From contig CM073193.1 of the NCBI GenBank assembly GCA_037042915.1, positions 4,278,001 through 4,342,000 of the forward strand: a DNA stretch of 64,000 nt. Reading direction: 5' to 3'. The notes below the pieces were generated by a model. The model made no database searches. It was given only the letters and a program-made list of their open reading frames with translations, and was not told the DNA's origin. The stretch's first letter is position 1, and each line of letters opens with the position of its first letter. Shown piece after piece: positions 48,370-59,200 of this stretch. Both the position numbers and the translations under genes were made by a program. The stretch comes from Auricularia sp. M13. Lineage: Eukaryota; Basidiomycota; Agaricomycetes; Auriculariales; Auriculariaceae.

Positions 48370-48659
48370 CGTCACTGTCAAATGTGTGAGAGTGTGGTTA
48401 TAAGAAATAGGGATGGTACAACAGAAGGTCCAGAGGGGACTGGGGGAGGTCAACCTGGTTGTTGGTTCGTATTGTCCCGCAGAGCTTATAAGCGGTCGAG
48501 CGGGTGGCAGTGGGCGGGAATAGCGATCGCGAGGCATCCGCGAAGGCCCGCGAGCGAGCGAGGATCGACATGAAACCGCGCGTGTGAGCATCTGCAAAGT
48601 CCCAGTCCGCAGCGTTACACGGTTTGGTGAATTTCTCAAGCAAGAAGAAATCACGGAGC

Positions 48660-48920
48660 TCAATATCTTTCGGTAGAAGGGACGCGAGCTCGCAGTGTCT
48701 TCTCGAGAGTAGGATTGATCCCAGAACCAAACCACAAAGAGCGGTCCTTCCAGAACATGGCGCGCAGAGCCTGGGCGTCCCTGCGCATTTGGTGTTCGGG
48801 CGCGTTGTATGGCTTCCTTTCTGGCTCTTCAGCCAGCTTATCCTCCGTGGGCTCGTCCTCGGCTTCTTGTGGCTTAGGCCAGATTAGCAGAGGACCCGTC
48901 GGACGGCGTATGACCCCGCC
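48660..48920 (-). pseudogene. FunK1 C-terminal fragment (copy F)
   Basis: Only the end of a FunK1 protein is left: an acidic low-complexity stretch, YNAPEHQMRRDAQALRAMFWKDRSLWFGSGINPTLEKT at about 48830-48700 (compare the tails of copies A and E), then unrelated codons. It is joined at about 48700 to the upstream flank of the serine-rich gene. The same end sequence in copy E shows that this fragment derives from an E-like copy. Confidence 0.8.
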
Positions 48921-49025
48921 AATTCTCCTTGAGTTCCGCCGACCCCGCACGTCCCCGCGTCAGATCAGTACAAATGGCCTTGCAAGTCACCTTCATGGAA
49001 GTCTCAAACTGGCATACCGCAAACC

Positions 49026-49235
49026 ATGCGCACTGCTCTCGCCCTCTTGTCGCTGCTCGTCGCAGCGCCACTGTCACTTGCGTCGCCCGCTGCGACCGTT
49101 CTGCGCCGCGGACCGCAGGGCGCGGCGTGCTGCCTGTGCGTCGGCAACTCGTGCACGCCCGGACCGCTGGGCTCGTGCTGCCCAAAGACCACGGGTACAA
49201 CGGCGGGCGCCGCTGCCCCAGCGCACACACCATGA
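49026..49235 (+). CDS. small secreted cysteine-rich protein
   Basis: The frame encodes 69 residues: a clear signal peptide (MRTALALLSLLVAAPLSLA), then a short mature part with the cysteine pattern CCLC-x4-C-x9-CC. This does not fit the eight-cysteine hydrophobin pattern. The coding region may continue through an intron after about 49190 (GTACAACG is a possible donor), so the C-terminus is uncertain. Function unknown; small secreted cysteine-rich proteins are common in basidiomycete secretomes. Confidence 0.45.
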   Translation: MRTALALLSLLVAAPLSLASPAATVLRRGPQGAACCLCVGNSCTPGPLGSCCPKTTGTTAGAAAPAHTP

Positions 49236-49794
49236 CGTGCAGTTGGGCTTTGGTACTGAAGTTGAACCCGGTGCCATATCGTTCATCAGCGCAGGCGCTT
49301 GCGTCGTTAGGTCCAGTCAATGGAATGGGCTTTCGTATTATTTGCACGCACAAATGTACAACAAATTTCGACTTGAACTCGGGCTGTAGCAAATGTGAAT
49401 TCCCACGCATCGTGTCAGTCAACGCGGACGCGAGGAACGGCCGGGCCGTGCTCTACGCGTAAGCACGGGGAACGGTAAACCGTGCTCTACGCTGTAAAAA
49501 CGCGAGGAACAGGCATGCTGCGATCTACTTTATGACTGCGAGAGACGCCGACGACGTGCTCAACGGTGAAGAGCGCGAGGAACAACAGGGTCGTGCTCTA
49601 CGGAGAGGAGAACGGCAGCGACGAGAGATCGCGTTCACCTGTGATGACTCGGAGAGCCTGAGCGTGGCGGGCGGGAGCCGGAAAGACCCGATGGTGACAG
49701 CGCTGAGTTGGAAACGCGCTCGCGGCTCTCTCCCGAACTTCGCGCACCACGTTTCCAGTTCATTATCCGGGCCATCACACCACGCGTCCACTGG

Positions 49795-49801
49795 TATATA
49801 A
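49795..49801 (+). promoter_or_regulatory. TATA box of FunK1 G
   Basis: TATATAA lies 60 bp before the ATG at 49861. This supports that start rather than the in-frame ATG at 49708. Confidence 0.6.
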
Positions 49802-49860
49802 CCCGCCGCTGTAAGCCGATTTTCTCCCACCTGCATCCTTTCTGCCACGAACTGACGGCG

Positions 49861-52553
49861 ATGGCAGCCGTTACCCGAACACCGCTCAAGCCGTCGAGGC
49901 GCGCCGCCCGTCAAGACATGAAGCGCGAGTTGAAATACGCCGTCGAGGAAAACGCGCTTCGCCCCACGGCTGAGACGGAATACCTCAACGCGGCCAGGCT
50001 CCTGATCAATACCACAGTTTGGACCGACATCGTCGAGGACGCCAAAGTTGTCGAGGCCCACACCGCCTGGAAGGCCACCGTTGCCCGCGGCACCGATTAC
50101 AACGCCGTTACACGCTTGCTCAATTCTATCAGCCTTGCATACATCACCTACGCGGTCCGCTCGACAGATAAATCGACCCCTGCTGTCGTGTACACCACAC
50201 CGAACACCAAGTTTCCCGACGGAGACTATCTCGGCGTTGCCGCGAAGGCCGACTTCTTCGCGCAGATGGTTCTGCTTCGCGTTCTCGAGGCCGCGCTGGA
50301 GCTCCCCGAGCCGTCTTTGCCACGCGTGCCGGAGCGGTGGGCGCGCAACCTGGGGATCGGAGAGGGCAAGCCGAATCCCATTTCGCGGAGAGGCCAGTTC
50401 CTGTGGTATCTCTCATCTCTCAAGCGGTATCGCGTCGACCTCGACACTGTCCACGGCTTCCAGGTTCAAGGCAACGAGCTCTTTCTCTCGTCTCTCAATG
50501 CTTGTGGCGCCTGGCTCTCTGAAACGGCGAAAGACGGCGCCGTTGACCGGTGGGTCGCGCACATCGTTCTCCTCTATCACTCCCACAACACGCGTGACTC
50601 CTCTCTGTCCCTCCTCGCTCCTGCTGATGGGGTTGAGTATGATCGCTGGTCGCTGTCGCTGGTGCAGGAACATGCGGCTGGTTCGGACGAACACAAGAGC
50701 ATCACTCTTGCACCGTACAGCAACTCTCAAGCTCCTGGACGGATGACGTGGCTTGGATTTCAGCTCGACGATGATCCTTCCATCTCGGCGTTTACTTCAT
50801 TGTACCAGACACACCCTACCGGTTTTCTGAAAATCTCCTGGCAAGACACGCGTTCGGTGTTCAAGGAGTGCGAGCTGCTGAAGGTCGCGCACGGTATCAC
50901 CCGCACGACTGCCGATGGTTCTATTATCGATGCGGCCCCCGAGCAGGCCTTCGTGCCATCCGACGTTCAGTGGTTACCCGGGCTTACACGGTTCTGGCCC
51001 CAATCCTCGCGGCGCGATGGGCCGGAGAACGCTATCGGCCACGATTTCTTAGGCAAGGGTGTCCGGCGCGTCAAGGAGATCATCCACCTGGCCAGTCTGG
51101 GTCAGCCGCTCAGTCAATGCGAGAGCTCGTCCCACCTCCTGAACGTCATCTTCGACGCCATTGGCAGTGAGTACGAGGTCACCGTCCCCGTCTGTGACAT
51201 CTGACGCTGCTTTCAGCGCACTCGCGTTTGCTTCGGCGTGGCGTGCTTCATCGCGACGTCAGTTGGTTCAACTTGCTCTGCAATCCATGGCACCACAAAG
51301 ACACGGGGGACTGGCTCGAGGACGGTTATCCTTCCGCTAAATACGTGCTGTACGCCGATTTCCATTCTTTATCTTCTCCATGCTGCATTGCTGACGGACC
51401 TGCAGTAACGGAGAGAAGAGCCCGCCGTGCTCGCTCCTCGTCGACTTGGACCACAGTGGGCTCATGGAAATACTGCACAGCCCCGACTACCAGCATCGCA
51501 AAGAACGCACGGTAAGCAGGCAGGCAAGTCCTACCGCCTGCAGGGACTAACTGCTCGCAGGGAACTCCGATGTTTTCCGCAATTGAGCTGTCGGCGAAGA
51601 ACGCCATAAACTACACATATGACCGATTTTATCTCAGACAGTTGATCAAAAAATTCCGATCCATCGAAGACGACAAGGACGTGTTTGGACGCGCATTCCC
51701 GGACTACGATGGTCGCTTCATCGCCGATCTTCAAAGCGTCTTTGAAAAGGAAATGGATCGGGATGGAGAGACAGTCACATCTCCCGCTGTTCTCCACATG
51801 CCGCGCCACGACGTCGAATCGTTCTATTGGGTTCTTCTTTGGGGACTTGCTCGTGCATGCCCGCAAGGATGCGATGCCGATGGCGCCGACCTCCCTTCGT
51901 CACACTCCGAGGATTACAATACTTTCGTCAATAACATGCTCGGTAAAGCTGCCAACGACGTGTCGGCTCGAAAAGGCTATTTGTTCGGCCTCCTTGACTG
52001 CGCACAACTACTTCACCCACAGCTGGTCAACATGGCGGAACTCGTGCAGGATATCGCCCGCTACCTTTTGGTCCCCTGGCACCTCTATGACGATTTCATG
52101 CAGGTGGATCACGCGCACATCGCGGTGCAGCGCCTCATCCTTCTACACCAACGCGACAAGACCAATCTCAACGTGATGTTCGACACCTCGTCGCCGCGGA
52201 CTGCCTATACCGTCGAGAGCGCTTCTTTTTCCCGCTCGACGCAGCCCACGGGAACAGGCCTGTTTTCCGCCTCCGACGCCGTCTGCGTCCTGTACTTCGA
52301 GAAACTCGCCGAGGATGCCGGCCTCCCTCGCGGCTCCAAGCGCAAGCCCGAGGACAGCGCGCCCACTCCGAACGTTGCCAAATTCCAGTGGACCAAGAGG
52401 GAGCGCGCGCTGGCTGAGGCTTTCCCTCATGTCGAGCGCGACCTCACTGCCGCGGGCTTCATCGACATGATTGTCCGCGACCGCCTCTGGTTTGGCTCCT
52501 GCGTGCGCGTCACGAAAGCTCCGCGCGATGCGGGGACGGGGGCGGACTCGTAG
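49861..52553 (+). CDS. FunK1 fungal-type protein kinase (copy G, intact)
   Basis: Four exons (49861-51166, 51217-51349, 51406-51511, 51561-52553) give an open 845-residue protein with the same exon plan as copy A. Motifs in order are GFLKISWQD (ATP-binding lysine, near residue 325), RRVKEIIHLASLG, HRDVSWFN (near 448), LVDLDHS (near 495), GTPMFSAIELS and RHDVESFYWVLLWGLARACP, ending with RDRLWFGS. It is of the subtype of the broken copies B, C and H and is the only plus-strand FunK1 here. The protein has no signal peptide or membrane segment. Substrate unknown. Confidence 0.92.
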
Positions 52554-52873
52554 CTACCTACCCACATGTAACTTGCATCATGCACGACGTGCTCAGATTT
52601 CCTTACAGTATGTACTGTTACCGCTCAATCGAATGTTCAACCATGCCAATCACCTGTTGCCCTGTGCACTGTGACCTGTCTGGCTGTTAATGTGTGCGCA
52701 AACTCGTTTTACGTCGAACGTCAACACTTTCTTGGTCCGGAAATTCCATGTGAAGAAGGAATGTCGATATCGCTGCCTATCGCTCCATAGACGAGCTTGT
52801 ACTACAGGGACACGCCCATCATGTGCTGCGTGGCGAGGATTGTGCGAAAAAAGGCTTAGATTTCTTGTACACT
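52554..52873. other. convergent intergenic region
   Basis: 3' flank of FunK1 G. No further feature was seen. Confidence 0.5.
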
Positions 52874-53262
52874 TTACTTCTTGACGATGTGCACGACATC
52901 CTCGTCCTCGAGCACATGGTCCAGACCGACCTTCTGCCCGCGCTGGTGCTTTGCGCTCGCGCCCCACACCACCGCACTGCACGCCGATGAGCTCATCAAC
53001 TATCGCGCATCGTCCGGCCGTGCGACTCACTATTTGAGCTGCTTGGCGATCTCCTTGTGCAGCGCGTTGCAGAAGTCCTCGATCGTGCAGCGGCCGCGCT
53101 TCAGGACGACCGGCTGGGTGTAGTCCGGCGCCTGGCCGCGCGGCTTTGTGTATCTGCGAGCGTGCGTTCAGGAGCGGGAGGAGGAATGACGAGGGGACGG
53201 GACGGGACGCACACTCGGACGAGGTCGAGCGCTGACCACATCGTCCAAATGCGCGCCAGAAA
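52874..53262 (-). pseudogene. C-terminal fragment of DRG/Rbg1 GTPase (TGS domain)
   Basis: Three exon pieces (about 53262-53213, 53153-53031, 52976-52874) join in phase to encode W-x2-MWSALDLVRVYTKPRG, [35 protein letters not shown] and [14 protein letters not shown], then a stop. This is the conserved end of the developmentally regulated GTP-binding protein (Rbg1/DRG1), which binds ribosomes. The GTPase domain is absent: the sequence upstream switches to the F-box-like region. The intact splice sites and frame of this tail suggest a recent truncation or rearrangement. Confidence 0.8.
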
Positions 53263-53289
53263 GTTGGCCTGGGAACGGGCGTTGGCGGA

Positions 53290-55061
53290 TGGACGAGAAT
53301 ATACGCGAGAGAATAGGCCCCTCCAACGTGTCGTCGGTGCTGGCGTCGTATCTGCAATCCACGACGTTGATAGCGACGAGCTCGAGCACGGGATCGGCCA
53401 GCGGGGACAAAGCACGGCGAACGAACGCGACGTCCGCGTATCGGACGTTCGTTCGCGCTGTGTCAGAGGAACCCGTATTCACGGTCGGCGCGGTCGCGGA
53501 GACTGAGAGCGTCTCGAGCGCGGGACAGCGCATGCGCTCGCCCGTATCCTGAGCCTGCTGCTTCCAAGCCATCGCACGATAGGACTCGTGGACAAGCGTC
53601 TCGACGGGGCACAAGTCTTGCGGATTGCGCCGCCGGGTCTCGCAGACGTCCACACGCACGCAGCGGAGGGCGGGGTAGCTCGCCGGGGCCTGCAGGAAGC
53701 ATGGCAATTTTTTTTTTTGCGCGGCGACGCGCAGGGAGGCCAGACACTGCGGAAGGCCTGGCATGATTTATCTGCGGGGATGACGATGACGGCCGCGATG
53801 TGTCTGTCCGTAGAGAGCCTATCCTTGCAGAGCCTCACGCTGAGCGGCCCACCGTCCGTTCGCCAGCCCAGTGGGTGTTCCCAGTCCATACCGTCTTCGT
53901 ACTCGTACAGGTAGCGAAACTCCGGTGGATCGCTGAGCTCTAGGCACGGCCGATTGGAGGCGTCTGCTTCAAGCCTGTAGTCGTGAAGGACGAGGCATCT
54001 CAAAGCTGCCCCGGCGCAGTCGATGAAGTTAGGCGAAATAGAAGGCTCGTCAGGCTGGTAGCATATGTGAACGAACGCGAGTCGCGGGAAATGCTGGGAT
54101 AGGTGGGTCGTAGATGTATCCTTTGTATAGATTCAAGCGCGTGACAATGGAAAACGCGGGTATCCGCTCCCGCCCCAACGTAGTGCTGGACAACTCAAGC
54201 TCACAAAGACGCAGTGCACAGCCATCCAAAAAATCTGCAGGGCATATGCAGCATTGACCGGAAGATGAGTCGAAGTGGAAGCCCGAGAGAGCAAGGCTGC
54301 GAAGGCGCGGAGCGGGGTGTTGAAGCGCGACAGATAGCTGAGCTGATAATTCGTCTGATATATAGATACTGTCAACAATGTGTAGAAGACGCGCAGGAGT
54401 CTGATCACAATGTATAAGACACTCAGTCGTCGTGGAACGAACTGTATTATAGCGGACCTGATCACAATGTATAAGACACTAAGAGCAGGCCGTCAGAACA
54501 TGGGATACGAAACGGGAAACACGGGGATCTCACCTCAGTCGTCGTGGAACGAACTGAGGTGCTACAAAGCCCGGAACAACAACTTATAGTCGGAGCGGAA
54601 GTGATCGAAAAGAAACAGCTCCGAGGAGATACACAGCGCGACAAGGACAGGAAGAGCCGCAGTCAAGGCGAGGATGATTTCCGATACAGCCTCGAGAACA
54701 GAGGGGGGATATGACCTCGGACGCCTGGTCGGGAACGCCACTGTCAAGCCTAGACGCAGATCTTTTCGCAGGACGTGCTCGAGCACTTGATTGAACCGTT
54801 TGAGCTGCGTGTAAAGGTCGAGTTCGCGGAGCGCCCGATCGTTGCAGTCCAGCGTGGCGGGAATGTAGAAGCCTGCAGACCAAGCTGCCGTGTAAAACTG
54901 CCGCGACACCGATGCTGCAGACAGAGGCTGGCGTAGGGTAAGTACACGAGTGTTACGGCAACCAGCTCATCAGGAAGAGGTATGACGCTTGTTGCGCGTT
55001 CCACAAAGCGGCCTCTGCGCGAATTGCCCATGGTGGTGCGGAGCAAAGGTTCGGACGACAA
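53290..55061 (-). pseudogene. F-box-like protein, fragmented
   Basis: A start near 55030 reads MGNSRRGRFVERATSVIPLPDELVAVTLVYLPYASLCLQ, with the LPxEL...YLP pattern of an F-box. Further down, blocks such as FNQVLEHVLRKDLRLG (about 54780) and, near 53990-53350, CLVLHDYRLEAD, MRCPALETLSVSA and VLELVAINVVDC look like the leucine-rich part of basidiomycete F-box proteins. Frames change near a run of T (53709-53720 on the plus strand) and I could not chain the blocks with splice sites. It may be a real multi-exon gene with consensus errors or a decayed one. Confidence 0.4.
54402..54560. repeat. short interspersed direct repeats
   Basis: CTGATCACAATGTATAAGAC occurs at about 54402 and 54460, and CAGTCGTCGTGGAACGAACT at about 54424 and 54537. 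The pattern looks like a small local duplication with part of the unit shuffled. Confidence 0.7.
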
Positions 55062-55089
55062 GCTGAAACTCCGATCCTCCTTGCTTCAG

Positions 55090-55345
55090 GCGTTTAGATC
55101 AAGCAGGCGTATCCTCGTCGCCAAAGGCCATGTCCTCGCGCTTCCGTTTACGAGGGTTCGAGATGTCGCAATCGAGGATATGGTAACCTTCGTCAGCCTG
55201 GGCCGGGTGGTCGTCCACGGCAGCATACTCCAATCGCGAATCCCGTGCTCGTCGACGCCAGTAGCCCATGGCTGTAGTTTCGGCGTGTTCGTGACGACGA
55301 GCACGAAGCCCACACATCAACAAGCGCTGCATGGCGACGTGGGCG
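55090..55345 (-). pseudogene. FunK1 C-terminal relic
   Basis: The minus strand reads KDHAHVAMQRLLMCGLRAR, similar to the DHAHIAVQRLILLH segment of copy G, and ends in SNPRKRKREDMAFGDED, like the basic tail of the family. Frames change between these points. No other FunK1 exon is attached. Confidence 0.45.
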
Positions 55346-55879
55346 TGATCTTTCCGCAGTGTCTATCGACGACGCCAGCCCTTTGAGAAAGGCTTTTGCT
55401 GGCCGATGCTCTATCGTATGTTCGATGTCCCATATGGCGAAGTTGCACGCGCAGCCCCGGATGCCTAGTCTCGCTCACTGCCAATGGCTCTTTTACTCGA
55501 TACTGGCGACGTTGGAGATATCATTTTGTCTCGATGGCCGCCTACCTTGCCGTCCCATGATATCTCTGCTCAAGCGCACCAAACCCAATGTTCAGGACGA
55601 CCTGCCTTCCGTCGCTTCAGCTTGTCGGTGTTACTTAATCCCGCCAACAGGAAGGCGTTGGATATTCAACTTCTGACGACACCACGGCGGGGTGCATTTG
55701 AGGGGACGGCTGGTAAAAAAACCTGTCAACATGTGCTTTAGAATGCCGCTGCCCCAGCACATCTTGTACTCTGTCGGTCGTCCGAGTCGTCACTCGCGCA
55801 ACTGCTACATCAGTGACACCTAATATTCTGCGGTACTGGTTGTTGCTGGTACACAATATAGTACACTTTAAACTCTGTC
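55346..55879. other. gene-free stretch
   Basis: 3' flank of the DJ-1 gene and possibly more FunK1 debris. Nothing firm was seen. Confidence 0.4.
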
Positions 55880-56959
55880 CTAAGCCTTGAGAGCCTTCAA
55901 GATTGCTTCTCCTACGCCCTGTGCGCTCGCTGGGTTCTGGCCGGTGCTGGGAAAGTACAACCTTTCAGCACAGCATGGACGTAGAACTTCATATTATCAC
56001 TCACATGAGCTTCCCATCGACGACGACCTTGGCAGCCCACGGCTCAGGCGCCTTTTCGAACGTCCCGCCGAGCTCGACGATCTGCATAACCAGCTATCAG
56101 TCTTTCACGTCACGAATTTGGTAAAAGCGTACCCTGCTTTCGACCAGGAACGGGATGTCCTTGACTTTCTGCGCCATTTCCTCTGCGATACGCGCTTGAG
56201 TGACCGCGGCAAGGCATTCAACATTCACCTGATTCATACCTTCAACGTTGGTGAAGCTAACGGCCTTGCGGCCGGCGAATATGGACTTGCCCGATGAGTC
56301 GACAGCCTGAACGAGCGCTCTGCGAGCAGTCAGAACGTGAGCTGTCCAGGAGGTGCTCGAACATACGCGGGGCCGTGACAGACGGCAGCCGTCACCTTGC
56401 CCGCCTGCCAGAACGCGCTCGCCAGCTTCGCGTTGACCGGGTCGCTCGCCAAATCGATGACCGGGCCGTGTCTAATACGGCCGAGCAGTGAGTACGATAC
56501 GAAGAACAAGCAGTAAATCAACACGCACCCGCCCACGTAGAAAATCGCCGCGTAGTCTTTCTCGTTGACCTCGCTCAGCTTCTTTGCATTGGCGAACTTG
56601 GATTTGACGGTCTCGTCCGCGAGGAAGCGGGTGCTCTCGGCATCGTCCTTGAACGATTGCACGCTCGACGGATCGATGGGCGGGTTGGCGCCTGCGGGCG
56701 ACGCAAAGTCGATCTCGAAGTGCGGGGAAAGGACGTAATAAGGGTGCGCGGCTGATGAAGGCACGTTGTTCAACGTTCAGGATCGACACAACAATATGTA
56801 TGGAGCAAAGTCGAACGTGTACTCGCCTTCAGGAAGATAGTACCCTGCTCAAGCCATGAGCGTCGCCAGCGCGTAGTTATTGGTCCGGCAGTACGCACCA
56901 GTCTCTCCGCCAGTGAGAGTCTTGTCTGCGGAGGTGAACACGAACAAGATGCGGGTCAT
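55880..56959 (-). CDS. DJ-1/PfpI family protein (Hsp31-like)
   Basis: Seven exons (complement of 56959-56899, 56844-56827, 56751-56529, 56471-56367, 56319-56133, 56081-56005, 55946-55880) total 738 nt and encode 245 residues. It starts MTRILFVFTSADKTLTGGETG and continues with YYLPEAAHPYYVLSP, the catalytic nucleophile elbow AAVCHGPA (Cys), AVSFTNVEG, DIPFLVESR and LITGQNPASAQGVGEAILKAL. Fungal Hsp31-type members act as glutathione-independent glyoxalases or chaperones; the Glu of GGETG and the Cys are the expected catalytic pair. The second intron needs a GC donor (G|GCGAGT at 56827/56826) to keep the frame and the family sequence. Gene and splice sites otherwise look intact. Confidence 0.88.
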
Positions 56960-58140
56960 GCTGGTTGGACAACTACAAAGGGATATGCGACCATGTTCGG
57001 GACCAGGCTGCATATAAACCCATGGGCCATGGCGTCACCGGGTAGGCGGCGTTCCGGCACAAGTTCCACGCTGTTCCACCTGCCTTCCTCGCATGTCGCA
57101 CGCACTGTCCGTAATAGTCGGCAGCTTTCTGGGTGTCCAGAATCTTATGCAAAGGGCTGTATCGTAGTCTGCGCTCGTCGCGATAGGCAATACACATGGT
57201 CTCGTTGCGGGGACTATAATACAACGTTCAATTGTGACGCGTACGAGTCGTCTCCAATCTCGGGGGTTAGGCGCTCTGCGGCTCGTGGATGTCGAAGCAC
57301 AAATTGTATTGGGTCGGATCGTGCAGGTGGAGAAGGATAACGCGTTGCACGGCGATATGCGCATGGTTCTTGGGCATGAAATGGTCGTAGTGATGCCAGG
57401 GGACCGAGAGGTAGAGCGCGATGTCCTCCAGGAGTGGGAGCAAGTGGTCCAACGGAGGATGAAGAAGCCCTGCACCGGAAAATGGTACAAATAGAAAATC
57501 CGTCCCGTTGGGTCCGTCGCAGAGTGACCGAGCATATCGCTGACGAAAGTCTTGTAAACCATACAGTCTTACACCGCACAACAGAAGACGGAATACAAAT
57601 ATCTAATAATAATGATATAGCTGACATTTCTTCCAAAACCAAGTGTGGCAATCCATCAAATGGGGTCTCCCGAAGTTGTCAGTATTTTTGTTCTAATTAT
57701 TCATTTGCTCTCTGCAACGTCGACCGGGTGCCGGCAATGGCCTGTTATCCCAGGTTTCGACAAGCAACAGAATATGCACTTTGTACCCGATGCAATGCAC
57801 CGTCCAAAAATCCAAAGTATCCACGCTATTTAGCTGCCCATTATGGTCAATAATATGAGCATTAAAACGAGCAAGATCATGTCCATGTCGTTTGAGTCCG
57901 GTATCTCCGTAACATCAGCTTTACTGTCAGTTTCTCCATTTCAGCCTCCTCCTCAGAGTCTACATCCTTCCTCAAGCAACCTATCTGGCTGCCTTTAATA
58001 CAGGCTGACATATCTTTAATTTAAAAGGGAAAGTGGTGCAGTAATGTGGGAGTGATGGTACAGAGTGCATGCCGCACTGTTGCCACCACGACTGAGAGCT
58101 GATATCCGGGTCCAGGATCTTCAGACACACATTAATAAAG

Positions 58141-58145
58141 GCAAT
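58141..58145. repeat. 5-bp target duplication of LTR element, left
   Basis: GCAAT, repeated at 62339-62343. Confidence 0.9.
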
Positions 58146-59186
58146 TGTTACGGTGCGCGGCGATCTTGCCCATACGCCGCTTCCGTTGGATCTCTTTCGC
58201 CGCTTCACCCGCTCCGTCGGATCTCTTTCGCCGCTTCACCCGCTCCGTCGGACCAATATACCCGTTCCGCATGCCTCTCCGGACCGCTGGCACCTCGGCT
58301 ACCTTCTCTCGGCGTCACCGGACCCCTGTCAACCTCGGTCCTTGGATGCGACGCGCTATTGCCATTGTTGTCGATCACCGCTGCGCTGGTTTCCACCCGG
58401 CGTGTATCTGTTCGTCGGTCCGTCTTCTCGGTGTCACATTACGGCCTACACCTTCGGAGATGCCGCACACCACACCTCGGGTATTTCCCTGCATGGCCGG
58501 TGTGCGCTGGGAGTACAGGTGAAGCTGCAACGATCGTGCCGACGTACATCCTTCACCCTCTGTCCCCTGGATGCTCGACCGCTCCGGCACCTCGGACCTC
58601 GGCCGCCACACTCTCCTCGGTCCGCGCGCGGCATGGTCCATGGTCCGGAGGCTGTCCGGATGGAGTGGGAGTGTTGATTGTTGGGTGGTATGCTCGTACC
58701 TCGCTCGCCGACGCGTTGCGCTCGCCGCTACGCTCGCCATTGCGTCGGCGCCTTTCGCCCCCGGTGTCAGTGCGTGCATACATGCAAGGACACCTCGGTC
58801 TGTCTCGGATACCCGCCCAATACCCTCCATAGGCACGGACATCCTTTATCCCCTTCGTCCGGAGTCGTTCTGCGCCTTCGGCGCGACGCTTCACTCTTTC
58901 TTGACCCTCCCTTGACTCCCTTTACCCCCCATTGCTTCCACTGGCTCCAGATTACCCTCGGTGACTTCCCCGATGCCTTTCCCATCGCTTCCGGACCTCT
59001 CTTTGGTGTTGGTTGGCTTCCTTTGTTGTCCGGAGCGTTCGGATCCGGTTTGCCTCCGATCGGACTATATGTACCGGCGATTGCCCTCGGATGTACCCTA
59101 GGTTGGATCTGGTCTATTATGTGTTCGACCTTCCCCTCCTGAGTAACACGCCTCCAGGTCGGTGGTGTATGCAGCACACCGTGACA
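58146..59186 (+). repeat. left (5') LTR
   Basis: The LTR carries a TATA-like TATATG at 59066-59071 and TAGGTTGGATCT at 59099-59110. It also has a local tandem duplication of about 33 bp (58190-58255) that the right LTR lacks. Confidence 0.92.
59066..59071 (+). promoter_or_regulatory. TATA-like box in the LTR
   Basis: TATATG, 33 bp before TAGGTTGGATCT, the proposed 5' end of the transcript. Confidence 0.5.
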
Positions 59187-59188
59187 TA

Positions 59189-59200
59189 AGATCCAACCTA
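59189..59200 (+). other. primer-binding site, self-complementary to the LTR
   Basis: AGATCCAACCTA, two bases after the left LTR, is the exact complement of TAGGTTGGATCT at 59099-59110. It does not resemble the TGG-starting site used with tRNA primers. Confidence 0.65.
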
